Below are positions 52,078-61,041 of a stretch of 64,000 bases of DNA, one piece after another (within the stretch, counting starts at the first letter, position 1; the number at the start of each line of letters is the position of its first letter). The stretch is taken from NCBI GenBank assembly GCA_030595665.1, contig JAUVCV010000005.1, positions 1 through 64,000 of the forward strand. The letters are read 5' to 3'. The DNA is from Methanogenium sp. GTDB lineage: Archaea > Halobacteriota > Methanomicrobia > Methanomicrobiales > Methanomicrobiaceae. Position numbers and translations under genes: made by a program. The notes under the pieces were generated by a model. The model did no database searches. It saw nothing but the letters and a program-made list of their open reading frames with translations, and was not told the origin of the DNA.

Positions 52078-53832
52078 TCAGCTCAGCAAAAAGTATACCA
52101 CACCAGTTGAGACGAACGCAAAGAGCATGATTATCAGGGCCACCGGCCAGACAATCCCGACACTCCCGGTAACAATGCCTGCAAGCTGGGTGATACGCTG
52201 TGACCCAAAGACCACCACATCTGCACAGTGTGCAGTTCCACCGGCACTCTCTGCGGGGGCCATATCCTCACGCGCAGAGTCCACCACCTCACGGACAAAT
52301 GGCAGAAAGAGAGGAAGGGGCACCTTCCACCCGACCGGATTTTTGCCGGACGCCATATTGACCACATGCGTGTCGCTGGTCGCAATTTCACACTCGGCAC
52401 ATTCCTGCAGGAAGAGATCCCTGAGTTTCTCACGGATACCAACATGGAGGTTGTTGCCATCAAAGACGAGCCATATCGTTTCACTGTCCTCCACCATGAT
52501 TACCATCGCCATCACCCCGAGATCTCCAAACCCCTCTTCATGCGTAAAGGGCACATCCGTCTGGGAAAAACCGATGGAATAGGGATACTGCGGCTCACCT
52601 GCAAGTGCCTCACACGCAAGAGCTGCCGCCTCCCGGTAGTCCTCGCCTATGCGGCTTCCGAGGAGGACAGGCGGAGGAAGGTCAATGAAACTGTTGTGGG
52701 CATCTGCAAGGACAACATGCCGAAACCACTGTTTGCCCTCCTCAATGATGGCAAGACCGACCGCATACTCGACATCATCGGTGATATCCGGTGAACGTGT
52801 TGCGGCAATGAAAATGGTATCTCCAAATGCCTGTGCAAGGACTGAGACAGACCCTGCCTGGTACCGCCGTGCATGGGTGGCGGTTGCATGCCAGTCCAGA
52901 GGTCCCTTTTGTGCATCACGGATGGAATCTGCAATTGTCTCCACTTCAGATGCAGAGACCGGATTAAAGTCATGGGTGGCCATCCCGTGGAATACCAGTG
53001 CCTGACCTTTCAGACTCTCCGTTAGCAACCGTGGAAGGGCCGAACCCCCAATCTCTCCGAGCGGCCCCGGGTGCAGATTAGGAGCAGTCACCGTCATGGT
53101 ATCGCACCCCTCCCGCCGAAAGATAAGCGTACCGAAGATGACAGTCACCGGATCTCCCATCTGACGAAAGAAATCTTCCAGAGCTGTTGAACCATAGACC
53201 ATATGGGCCATAAACGCATTGACAAACCCAAGTGGGGAGAGACCGAGTGCCTGTTTCATTGGCCGTTCCAGAATCCAGATGAAGGCCCAGGCAGCCAGGC
53301 CAAAGAAAATATGCAAAGGGATGACGAAGAGGGCGAATGCATCACCCAGAAGTAGGTAACCAAAGAGAGAGGCAACCCCCGTCTGTGTCAGGGCAGGAAC
53401 CAGGATATGCCGGAGGTGATGGTCAACAATCGCCCCTAAGATGAGAATGCGGAGAAAAAAAACGATCCCCAGCGATGTGGCAAAAAAGAGGACAACAAAA
53501 TCAGTTGCAAGAAGCAGTACCGGGGAGAAGGTGATGAGGATTGTTGCAACACAGCTGCCCAGCGCAATGAGCGCAGACCAGTCGAGTGTGATATTATTTC
53601 CACTTTTTCGTACAAGAGGAACAGTCACAAATGCGGCAAAAAGAGCCGGAACTGTGAATACAATAATGCCGGAATAGGCGACAAGTTCTGAATACCTTAT
53701 GCCGGCAAGGAGAAGCATAACCTCAATGGCACCGCCAAGAAGGAGGAGAAAGAGAACAGAACGGCGCCATGAGGGGGCCTGCATAATCAGTGCAGATAGT
53801 CCCTCAAGCTGGGATGAAGAATCAGCAACCAT
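52078..53832 (-). CDS. DUF2070 family membrane protein
   Basis: The 584-residue protein has about seven membrane segments in residues 20-210, a soluble domain (about 220-540) with MTVTAPNLHPGPLGEIGGS, VFHGMATHDFNPVS and VLADAHNSFID, and a final membrane hairpin (ITQLAGIVTGSVGIVWPVALII). It belongs to the archaeal DUF2070 family of unknown function. The conserved HPGP, HDFN and DAHN histidines and aspartates look like a metal-dependent hydrolase site on the membrane. Confidence 0.85.
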   Translation of the reverse strand: MVADSSSQLEGLSALIMQAPSWRRSVLFLLLLGGAIEVMLLLAGIRYSELVAYSGIIVFTVPALFAAFVTVPLVRKSGNNITLDWSALIALGSCVATILITFSPVLLLATDFVVLFFATSLGIVFFLRILILGAIVDHHLRHILVPALTQTGVASLFGYLLLGDAFALFVIPLHIFFGLAAWAFIWILERPMKQALGLSPLGFVNAFMAHMVYGSTALEDFFRQMGDPVTVIFGTLIFRREGCDTMTVTAPNLHPGPLGEIGGSALPRLLTESLKGQALVFHGMATHDFNPVSASEVETIADSIRDAQKGPLDWHATATHARRYQAGSVSVLAQAFGDTIFIAATRSPDITDDVEYAVGLAIIEEGKQWFRHVVLADAHNSFIDLPPPVLLGSRIGEDYREAAALACEALAGEPQYPYSIGFSQTDVPFTHEEGFGDLGVMAMVIMVEDSETIWLVFDGNNLHVGIREKLRDLFLQECAECEIATSDTHVVNMASGKNPVGWKVPLPLFLPFVREVVDSAREDMAPAESAGGTAHCADVVVFGSQRITQLAGIVTGSVGIVWPVALIIMLFAFVSTGVVYFLLS

Positions 53833-53930
53833 AGAAGTACGCGAACGTATCAGTTACACAGACAAATAGATTTCGAATCATAATTGATACGAAAAAGAAT
53901 TCAGAAAATACAGGGATAACATTAACCGTC

Positions 53931-54134
53931 GTGAACCGTAAGACCTGCATGATATCCATGGAGGGGCAATGGACGTATCTGGGAATAATGATTGTATGCA
54001 TTGCAATCAGCTGGGCAGGGGGGTATTATGGATTTTCATATTACTTTCAGAAACGGTTTCTTGCCGTGGCAGATGAATGCAGGGACGCTGATTCAATCGA
54101 ACCGCTCATTGATGAGCTGGAATGGCAGAGCTGA
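53931..54134 (+). CDS. Small single-span membrane protein (copy 1)
   Basis: Up to 67 residues: one N-terminal membrane segment (YLGIMIVCIAISWAGGYYGF) followed by YFQKRFLAVADECRDADSIEPLIDELE. The start may be GTG 53931 or one of the ATGs at 53949 and 53958; I see no clear Shine-Dalgarno. The cytoplasmic tail resembles that of the next gene. Family unknown. Confidence 0.55.
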   Translation: MNRKTCMISMEGQWTYLGIMIVCIAISWAGGYYGFSYYFQKRFLAVADECRDADSIEPLIDELEWQS

Positions 54135-54151
54135 ACGGAGGGATAAAAGAG

Positions 54152-54340
54152 ATGATTGATATATTTAGTGTAGGGCTTCTCGGGATAGTGTCACTCTGTT
54201 TCGGTCTCCTTGTGGGCATTCAGATTGCACATATCCATTACTCACGGCGCCTGACAAAACTCGCGAAACGCTGTATATATTCAAAGACAATTGCACCAGT
54301 TCTTGTTGCAGCAAAAGAGAGCCGTGCCGCAGAGGAATAA
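54152..54340 (+). CDS. Small single-span membrane protein (copy 2)
   Basis: A 62-residue protein: membrane segment (FSVGLLGIVSLCFGLLVGIQIA) then HYSRRLTKLAKRCIYSKTIAPVLVAAKES. The tail aligns with copy 1 (YFQKRFLAVADECRDADSIEPLIDELE), so the two are tandem paralogues. I start at ATG 54152, where GGAGGGAT lies 8 bases upstream, rather than at 54122, which overlaps copy 1. Confidence 0.6.
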   Translation: MIDIFSVGLLGIVSLCFGLLVGIQIAHIHYSRRLTKLAKRCIYSKTIAPVLVAAKESRAAEE

Positions 54341-54449
54341 ACGCAGCATAAAGAGAACAGAAAGACAAAATGACTGGATCCATAGCAGAAGCCAGGTGGA
54401 GGGGCACACCGCAGGAATTCTCCCGTCCTGTTTTTTATCATTTCCTTTT

Positions 54450-55724
54450 TTATTTTCGATACGATTTCCAGTGCCTGTACGCAGAAGGGGTTGTCAGCAG
54501 GAAGAAGACACCTGCGATGGCTGCAATAAAGACACCGATAAGGATGAAGACTGTATCCAACCCAAAAGCATCAGCAACGAGGCCACCTGCGAGAGGGGCG
54601 ATGATACCACTTGTGCCCCGGATGGAATTATAAATGCCCATCGTTGTTCCCATGCCATACACCCGCCCGGCTTCCACCATGGTGGCACTCACCGCAGGGA
54701 AAAAGAAAAGAGCCCCCGTGGCATTGAAAAATGACACCAGCAGAAAAGCGGTAAAAGTTGTGCAGAGGGGAAAGAGCGCAAGTGACACGGCAAAGATAAG
54801 GGCACCGGGAATGATCAGTGCACATCGGTTGTGTCTGTCACCGATACGACCGAAGACCATCTGGAGAATACCTGCCACAAACACATTCAGCGATATGATA
54901 AGACCCGCGCCTGCAGGAGATATCCCGAAGAGCGGGACAAATAAGGGGATGAAAACAAGGATGCCAATCATACCGAATTCACTCGCAAACGAGATCAGCA
55001 TAGTGCTGCCATACAGTGGGTGAAGAAGAAGGCTACGAAGTGTTCCCCAGTTCCACTTATCTTCCGTTTTGGAGTCTGGATTTCCGACATCTTCACCATC
55101 CGATACTGCCGCATCAGAAGACCGCAAAGTCCCTTCTTGGGGGAGAAAAAGGACTACAATCAGGCATGCAAGGGCGGAAAATGCCATGAGAGCATAAAAT
55201 GATGCAGAAAAGCCGAATTGATCATAGATGACGCCACCCATCAGCGGCCCTGCACCAAATCCAAAGAGCATCGATGCCTGAAACCGGGACATGATATGGG
55301 CTTCCTCACCTTTTCCTGCGATTCCACCCAGATACGCCATTGCAACCGGTGCGATCATCGCGGATGCAATACCATGCACAAACCGGACAATAGTGAGGAG
55401 AAAAACCGTTGGTGCGATGATGTACCCGAGTGAGATGATTGCATAGAAGAAGAGGCCTGCTGCCATCATGTACTTTTTTTCATACCGATCTGCCATCCGC
55501 CCGAAGACCGGCATACAGATTGTCCGTGAGAATGAAAATGCAGCAAATACCACACCAATCCAGAAGGATGATGCCCCGAGGGTATCGGCATATACCGAGA
55601 GAATCGGCACAACCATGCCAATACCCACGAGTGAGATAAAAACAGAAAGCGAAATAACAACGATGATGCGGGATTTTATGTGCCGGTTTATCAGGCACGG
55701 TGCTGCGGGTGTGGTAGTATTCAC
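54450..55724 (-). CDS. MFS transporter, drug-efflux type
   Basis: The 424-residue protein has 12 membrane segments in two halves, with the MFS loop motif PVFGRMADRYEKK between segments 2 and 3 (about 73) and a related MVFGRIGDRHNR in the second half. A hydrophilic central loop (about 205-230, rich in D/S) divides the halves. Substrate unknown; the type usually exports drugs or metabolites. The start is GTG 55724. Confidence 0.88.
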   Translation of the reverse strand: MNTTTPAAPCLINRHIKSRIIVVISLSVFISLVGIGMVVPILSVYADTLGASSFWIGVVFAAFSFSRTICMPVFGRMADRYEKKYMMAAGLFFYAIISLGYIIAPTVFLLTIVRFVHGIASAMIAPVAMAYLGGIAGKGEEAHIMSRFQASMLFGFGAGPLMGGVIYDQFGFSASFYALMAFSALACLIVVLFLPQEGTLRSSDAAVSDGEDVGNPDSKTEDKWNWGTLRSLLLHPLYGSTMLISFASEFGMIGILVFIPLFVPLFGISPAGAGLIISLNVFVAGILQMVFGRIGDRHNRCALIIPGALIFAVSLALFPLCTTFTAFLLVSFFNATGALFFFPAVSATMVEAGRVYGMGTTMGIYNSIRGTSGIIAPLAGGLVADAFGLDTVFILIGVFIAAIAGVFFLLTTPSAYRHWKSYRK

Positions 55725-55909
55725 GAGAATCTCTTCGGGAATTATATGAGTATATATCGTTCTCTTCTACCATAGCCGTAATCTCTCTTGCATAGCCGCA
55801 TCCAGGCACTATTAAAACCATAATTCTTTCAGACAAACCAGATCCCTGAAAATTAAGACCTGCCGGAGACAATCAGGATTATCTCTTTGGAATCAGATAT
55901 CTCCATCAT

Positions 55910-56214
55910 ATGCCCGTACCGCAGGAACGTACCTCCCCATCTTCTGGCACAGAGATACGGTTTATACACACCGCAGACCTTCACCTCGGGACGCCCTTTA
56001 CCGGGATTTCGAAATTCAGTCCTGAATTCGGAAAAATACTTGCAGATGCAACATACCAGGCATTTGAAGAGATTGTGAACCTTGCCATCAGAGAAGCTGC
56101 GAGGCCATTGCAGAATTATCTGAACAAAACCAGGTGATCATTTTTACCTGCCACCCGGATACGGCGCAGATGTTGCTGGACGCACGGCCGGATGCGAAAC
56201 TGATTGAACGGTGA
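55910..56214 (+). pseudogene. Fused relic of an Mre11/SbcD-like nuclease and its Rad50-like partner
   Basis: From ATG 55910 the frame encodes the N-terminus of a YhaO/SbcD-type exonuclease, including the first metal motif in IRFIHTADLHLGTPF and YQAFEEIVNLAIREA. Near 56100 the reading changes frame to EAIAELSEQNQVIIFTCHPDTAQMLL...KLIER and TGA 56214, which is the very end of a YhaN/Rad50-like ATPase (the conserved switch histidine in FTCHP). Such genes normally stand as a pair of 3-4 kb in this order. One deletion thus removed the rest of the nuclease and nearly all of the ATPase and joined the stumps. Confidence 0.75.
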
Positions 56215-56453
56215 ATATTCTTTTCATCTTCACTATTCTTCTTCTTCCCTACACCCTCTTTCCTTCAAGCAGACTAATCCAAACCCACCCTGAGTATTTT
56301 TGAGAATAGTTCCTCTTATTTCTTCGAATTTTCGCTATTTTTATTTATAAAGCATATTTTCACTCAAATTCTGTTAAAAATGAATGTTCATGCATATTTT
56401 GTCTTAATCACAATGTTCAAGTAAATTCAGTTTATATTAGGAATCGTGATACT

Positions 56454-57536
56454 ATGGGGTTTGATTTATCTAAATGCATATTTTCAGAGTGCGCAGGGGA
56501 ATGCCTGACTCACTGTCCATACATCTCATACGATGAACAACAGGCAAAAGAGGCAATCCGGACTCTTATTGCAGGAAAAACTGCACCAATTATGTCGGAG
56601 TGCATCACCTGTGCGGCGTGCAACGATTTCTGCCCACTCGGTGCGAATCCATGGGATCTCATTGCACAACGGCAGGAAGAAACAGGTATTCTGGGCATCC
56701 CTGAGGATGCGAAACCGGCAAGTGACTGGCTGATAAAGCCGGAGATTGTCATCCGCGGGAAAGAGGGGGGCCCCCTCATCTCAATGGGCGGTATCTATGA
56801 AGTAGTCCCGCAGACTGAATTCATGACCGGGACGATGTTTGAAGATGCAACCCTCATCGGCAGTGGCAAAATTGCCTGCGGATTTACGGAAACACATCTG
56901 GGACGGGCATCACGTCCACTGACATATCTCACGGAGTTCATTGCCAATCTCACAGCAGAAGCAGAAAAATACGGGGTGGACGAGATCGTCTTTACCCATG
57001 ACGCATGCTACAATGTGGCAACCACGATTGCCATGCGTGAACATACCGAGGTGCCATTCCGGCCGGTTCATATCCTCGAGTATATCCGCAACTGGCTCAG
57101 AGATCATCCGGAACAGATAACACCACTCAATCTCAAAGTCGCAATTCAGGGCGGATGCACCACGCGATATGCTCCGACAGGCGGTGACCATGAAATCTGG
57201 TCAGACTGGCTCAATGAGATCTTTGCGATGATTGGTGTTGAATCCGTGGAGGAAAAACGGACCTACACCGGGGATGACCGCCTCTGCTGTGGATCTGCAA
57301 TCTTCCATAAAGAGCATGAACGGACAATGGATATCCAGCATATGAACATACAGGATGCAATTGATGCTGGTGCCGAACGTTATGTCTTCATCTGTCCCGC
57401 CTGCATCTCGATTATGCGGGGCACGTGCCGGAAGATGAACCTCGAACCAGTGTATATCACCCAGCTTGTGAAGCAGGCTCTGGGAGAAGATCTTGGGAAG
57501 GCAGGAACCGCCGCATTCGGTTATCCAGTGAAGTAA
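56454..57536 (+). CDS. HdrD/GlpC-like iron-sulfur protein with CCG domains
   Basis: The 360-residue protein begins with two cysteine clusters (CIFSECAGECLTHCP and CITCAACNDFCP, about 8-65) for [4Fe-4S] centres. CCG-type halves follow; the second is complete (GGC near 226, LCCGSA near 278, CPACIS near 311), the first is degenerate (HDACYN only). It resembles heterodisulfide-reductase-related electron carriers that reduce disulfides or quinone-like acceptors. It leads a four-gene plus-strand run with two flavin-type proteins and a ferredoxin. GTGAT lies 4 bases before the ATG. Confidence 0.8.
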   Translation: MGFDLSKCIFSECAGECLTHCPYISYDEQQAKEAIRTLIAGKTAPIMSECITCAACNDFCPLGANPWDLIAQRQEETGILGIPEDAKPASDWLIKPEIVIRGKEGGPLISMGGIYEVVPQTEFMTGTMFEDATLIGSGKIACGFTETHLGRASRPLTYLTEFIANLTAEAEKYGVDEIVFTHDACYNVATTIAMREHTEVPFRPVHILEYIRNWLRDHPEQITPLNLKVAIQGGCTTRYAPTGGDHEIWSDWLNEIFAMIGVESVEEKRTYTGDDRLCCGSAIFHKEHERTMDIQHMNIQDAIDAGAERYVFICPACISIMRGTCRKMNLEPVYITQLVKQALGEDLGKAGTAAFGYPVK

Positions 57537-57579
57537 AATCAACAAAAAAGAGACAAAACGAAAAAACGGTGAAACAACA

Positions 57580-58065
57580 ATGGTTAAATTCACAGACGAA
57601 ATGAAGGAAGGGCTCAGGGTCCCCGGCAAGGGGGGAAGCCTCGTATATCTCTGCACATCCAGCCTTGACGGAAAACCGAACATTGCCGCGATGCGATTTG
57701 TGGCGACACATATGGAGGACAAGATCCTGATTGCAGACATGTTCCTTCTGAAGACAAAGATGAACATCAAGGAAAATCCCGAAGTTACTGTCGCCATTTG
57801 CCACCCACTTGATGAAGGACGCTGGTGGGCTTTCCGTGGCAAGGCAGTGGACATCGAGTATGGATTCCCACGGGACTTTGATTGGTATGGGGCAAATGCC
57901 ACAGACATTCTCAATGAATGGGGCGACTGGAACAAGTCAGAACCCCCTGACGAGGTGCCCCCGGACATTGTCTTCCCGAAGGCGGCACAGCGTGGTGTTG
58001 TCGTTATCCACGTTGAAGAAGCGTATTCCATCGAGCCAGGGCATGCAGGAGAGAAGATCCTGTAG
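57580..58065 (+). CDS. PNPOx-like flavin-binding protein (copy 1)
   Basis: The 161-residue protein has the split-barrel fold of the pyridoxamine phosphate oxidase family: YLCTSSLDGKPNIAAMRFV (about 23-41), ILIADMFLLKTKMNIKENPEVTVAICHP and WWAFRGKAVDIEYG. Members bind FMN or F420; the true ligand is unknown. It lies 43 bases after the HdrD-like gene and 13 before its relative, in the same operon. Confidence 0.8.
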   Translation: MVKFTDEMKEGLRVPGKGGSLVYLCTSSLDGKPNIAAMRFVATHMEDKILIADMFLLKTKMNIKENPEVTVAICHPLDEGRWWAFRGKAVDIEYGFPRDFDWYGANATDILNEWGDWNKSEPPDEVPPDIVFPKAAQRGVVVIHVEEAYSIEPGHAGEKIL

Positions 58066-58078
58066 GAGGCATGAAGAT

Positions 58079-58558
58079 ATGACCATACAGTTAACAGAAC
58101 GAATGCGGGCCTGGATTGAAGCGATGGGATGCCACCTCTGCGTGGCAACTCCCCGGGGAGTGCCTTTTGTCACGTTAGGGAGATATGCCAGCGTCACCGG
58201 TGACGATGAAGTGGCGTTTGCTCTTGCACAGGATGAATATGCCGTCATCAGCCCGGCACTCTCGGCAAACCCATGGGTCGCTTTTGGTGTCTCAAAACAG
58301 GGTGGCATCCGGGCATCATTCCAGTTCAAAGGGATCGGGCGGGCAGTCACCGAGGGCCCCCTCTTCACTGACATTGCAACAGTGGCACGGGATGTGCAGG
58401 GAATTGAAACCTATGCCGTCCTCTATGTGAAAGTCAGTGAAATATACTGCACCAAACCCGGTGCTGAAGCTGGGCAGCGGCTCGATATGCTGCCTCCTGA
58501 CGAAGTATGCGAATGGGAAAAACAGCGGTGGAAGGATATTCCCCACAAAAAAAGCTGA
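58079..58558 (+). CDS. PNPOx-like flavin-binding protein (copy 2)
   Basis: A 159-residue relative of the preceding protein: CHLCVATPRGVPFVTLGRYA (about 17-36), NPWVAFGVSKQG, FKGIGRAVTEGPLF, and YCTKPGAEAG near the end. AGGAGG lies 9 bases before ATG 58079. A heterodimer with copy 1 is plausible, since split-barrel proteins form dimers with the cofactor at the interface. Confidence 0.75.
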   Translation: MTIQLTERMRAWIEAMGCHLCVATPRGVPFVTLGRYASVTGDDEVAFALAQDEYAVISPALSANPWVAFGVSKQGGIRASFQFKGIGRAVTEGPLFTDIATVARDVQGIETYAVLYVKVSEIYCTKPGAEAGQRLDMLPPDEVCEWEKQRWKDIPHKKS

Positions 58559-58573
58559 ATAGAGAGAACAGCC

Positions 58574-58882
58574 ATGAGCAGTATTCCAGAGAGCAAGGAA
58601 GCAGAAACAACACCAGAAACAGAACACAAAATTCCCAAAAAATTTCCCTGGGTCATCCCTTTTTCCTGTGAGGGGTGCGGGGACTGTGTCGAAGCATGCC
58701 CCACCGGGTCAATCACCCTTGTTGACCTGGGGAAAAAAGTGGACAAGGCGTGGATAACCAGTCCGGATACATGCATCGGCTGTGGAAAGTGCGCCAGTGC
58801 ATGTGTGGTGTGTGCTGTCCAGATGACAGAATATGTGGAAAAAGCTCTCACCCGCTACCGGGAACATCCCACTCCAGAATAA
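58574..58882 (+). CDS. 2[4Fe-4S] ferredoxin
   Basis: The 102-residue protein has an N-terminal 28-residue acidic extension, then CEGCGDCVEACPTGS (about 32-46) and CIGCGKCASACVVCAVQ (about 67-83) for two cubane clusters; the second motif carries an extra Cys (VVC). It would carry electrons to or from the HdrD-like protein and flavoproteins. It ends the four-gene run. Confidence 0.9.
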   Translation: MSSIPESKEAETTPETEHKIPKKFPWVIPFSCEGCGDCVEACPTGSITLVDLGKKVDKAWITSPDTCIGCGKCASACVVCAVQMTEYVEKALTRYREHPTPE

Positions 58883-58918
58883 TTTTTTACATCCTGCACA
58901 CGGGAAAAATCCGGGATA

Positions 58919-59866
58919 TTATTGCACCCCGAATGAAGTGAGGAGCACCTCACTGTTGCGTTTGCCAAAGTGACGGACATCACCGGTTGTACAGTCATTG
59001 ATCGTTATTTCAGCCGGGGAAAACGCGAGATGGGAGTCAATACCCAGAAAATCATATCCTGCGTCCCGGAAGAGGGAATAGAACGGTTTTCCATAGTCAG
59101 GAGAGGTTGTTGAGGGCAGGGTTTCAAAGACCGGATCATATCCTTCTGTCGTGAGGCAGACCGACCCATAGTAGATATTACAGTCATTGGTTGTGCCCAT
59201 CGCCTCCATCATATCCTTTTTTATTGGTGCTATCGGAGAAGAGCCCGCAGCATGCCGAACCTTTGAGAGGTCATACCCTGCTTCTTCGAGGGTATGCATA
59301 ACCATGGTAACAATACGTCCGGAGATCTGAACCGACCCTACAAGACTCCGTATCGGTGCAACAAGAAGTGTCAGACGGGACACGTCAATCCCGCATTTTT
59401 CTGCAATATATTGAGCGGTATCAGCATCCGGCAGGGTGTCTGCCTCAAGGGCAAGAACCCCTTCATCTGCCGTATCCCCATACCCAATCGCACGATAGGT
59501 GCTCTTTGGCTGAAGGGCAAGCGCCCGTGCGGGCCCCGATGCCATCGCCCGGTACGAAGGGGCTTTTACAATCCACCCTGCCTTCTGGGATCCAAGACAG
59601 GCAATGACCGGGTGCTGAATCGTGAGGTGGAGAAATGGAAACGGGATACCACCGATGGATTCGATCATTATTTCTGTTGTGGCAAGACCCCCAAGACAGG
59701 CCTGCACATAGAGGGCACCCGCCCGGTAACTGCCACGCACATTCACTCCACAGTCAATGACAGTGGCACCGTTTTCAAGAGTGTGGGCCTGGATCTCAAG
59801 TGCCTCCTGTGTAGCGAGCATCTCTTCAATAACTGGCCGTACTGTTCTGTTAATGCTTATCACCAT
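58919..59866 (-). CDS. mch: Methenyltetrahydromethanopterin cyclohydrolase
   Basis: The 315-residue enzyme interconverts formyl- and methenyl-tetrahydromethanopterin, a core step of CO2 reduction to methane. Family segments: GGLATTEIMIE (about 74), IQHPVIACLGSQKAGW (about 98), YGDTADEGVLALE (about 145) and YDFLGIDSHLAFSPAEI (about 272). I start at ATG 59866 with GGAAGG upstream; the longer frame to 59914 adds an unrelated charged stretch. It is convergent with the ferredoxin gene. Confidence 0.97.
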   Translation of the reverse strand: MVISINRTVRPVIEEMLATQEALEIQAHTLENGATVIDCGVNVRGSYRAGALYVQACLGGLATTEIMIESIGGIPFPFLHLTIQHPVIACLGSQKAGWIVKAPSYRAMASGPARALALQPKSTYRAIGYGDTADEGVLALEADTLPDADTAQYIAEKCGIDVSRLTLLVAPIRSLVGSVQISGRIVTMVMHTLEEAGYDLSKVRHAAGSSPIAPIKKDMMEAMGTTNDCNIYYGSVCLTTEGYDPVFETLPSTTSPDYGKPFYSLFRDAGYDFLGIDSHLAFSPAEITINDCTTGDVRHFGKRNSEVLLTSFGVQ

Positions 59867-60007
59867 TCGCCTTCCCTCTCTGTCATCATTTGTCTGTTCC
59901 TGACGTAAATCCATGGATGAAACAGTATGGATGGATGAGACCGAATACGTTCGGTATCTCTGTGAACAGTTAACAGAAATCCAGAGTAATTCACAAAAAA
60001 ATAGATA

Positions 60008-60652
60008 TTATACCGGACTTTCCTTCATTTCCGGATTTTTAATAAAGAACCCAACGACAAAGACCAGGAGATAAAATGATGTCGCCCACTCTGACGCCAT
60101 GATAAATGCCGCACCGATGACGAAAAGGGATACTACAGACACCAGGAGGCCGCGGCGAATCCCGTTTCGTATTGCCGCATCAGGAATATCATCAGCAACC
60201 AGCCGATGTCCCCGTGTGGCATAGGCCCAGCTGATGGTATAGGACAGGCTAATAACCATGATATTTGCCGCATAAACGGCGACCGCCAGAGGGTATTCGG
60301 AAAAGTCAGAGTTCAGGTTTGTGGTGAACGGGACGAGCGTAATAAAAAAGAGGCTCACCATGTTCAGCCAGATATAGACACTATCAACATGCGAAATACT
60401 GTTCATCTGCCGGTGATGGACAGTCCAGAATATGGACAGCAGAAAAAATGAGAGCGCATAATTGAATATCTCGGGGATGGCATCACTGAGGGCGGGGTAA
60501 AATGTGCTGCCATCAACCGACCCTGAATAGAGCCCGGTTCCGATCATCAGAACGGACAGGGTGAGCACAATCGCATATATGCCGTCGGTAAGAGCTTCAA
60601 TACGATTCTTTTCAAGAAGGTTGTTAAATGCGCTGATATTCGGTCTCTTCAT
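60008..60652 (-). CDS. TMEM175-family potassium channel-like membrane protein (DUF1211)
   Basis: The 214-residue protein has six membrane segments and the family signature R-I-E-A-L-T-D-G-I-Y-A-I (RIEALTDGIYAIVLT, about 17-31; normally RxxxFSDGVFAI), with FWTVHHRQM (about 80). Bacterial and archaeal relatives are tetrameric K+-selective channels. ATG 60652 gives the normal N-terminus; AAAGGA lies about 9 bases upstream. Confidence 0.85.
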   Translation of the reverse strand: MKRPNISAFNNLLEKNRIEALTDGIYAIVLTLSVLMIGTGLYSGSVDGSTFYPALSDAIPEIFNYALSFFLLSIFWTVHHRQMNSISHVDSVYIWLNMVSLFFITLVPFTTNLNSDFSEYPLAVAVYAANIMVISLSYTISWAYATRGHRLVADDIPDAAIRNGIRRGLLVSVVSLFVIGAAFIMASEWATSFYLLVFVVGFFIKNPEMKESPV

Positions 60653-60851
60653 ATTTTGATTTCCTTTCACTTGTATGCCATTTTGTTTAATCATGCATGA
60701 TAAGAAATGTGACGGTTCAGTATCGGGACTCAGACTCTGCACCCCGGGGGATGTATCCACAGCAGAACGCCGCGGAGGTAGTATATTGCTCCACGACCCC
60801 CTCAGAGAAGAGAAGACATTTCGTTATCCGCCGGACCATTCGTCCCTTGTG

Positions 60852-60913
60852 ATTCCGGTCCGGAATGCCCTCTCCTGAAGATTCTGGAAATCCTGAAATA
60901 TTTAGGAATCTTC
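60852..60913. repeat. Two inverted repeats upstream of the channel gene
   Basis: A perfect 15-base palindrome ATTCCGG-T-CCGGAAT (60852-60866) is followed by a hairpin with 8-bp stem GAAGATTC/GAATCTTC (60877-60884 and 60906-60913). The 389-base gap between SepRS and the channel gene holds no other clear feature except a weak 67-codon frame ending at 60878. Confidence 0.55.
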
Positions 60914-61041
60914 ACACTGTTTCTTACCTAAACCGTAAGAATACGAACAGCACCAAAAACGATTTATTCCGGTTCCTTATGATTCTGAAAAAAAGAGAAA
61001 ATGAGATAATGAGAAAATTACGATGAATAATCTGACCCCGG

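Noticed and set aside
60675-60878. 67-codon frame upstream of the TMEM175-like gene
   Set aside because: The C-terminal part (FRYPPDHSSLVIPVRNALS) looks somewhat protein-like, but no Shine-Dalgarno, promoter or family support.
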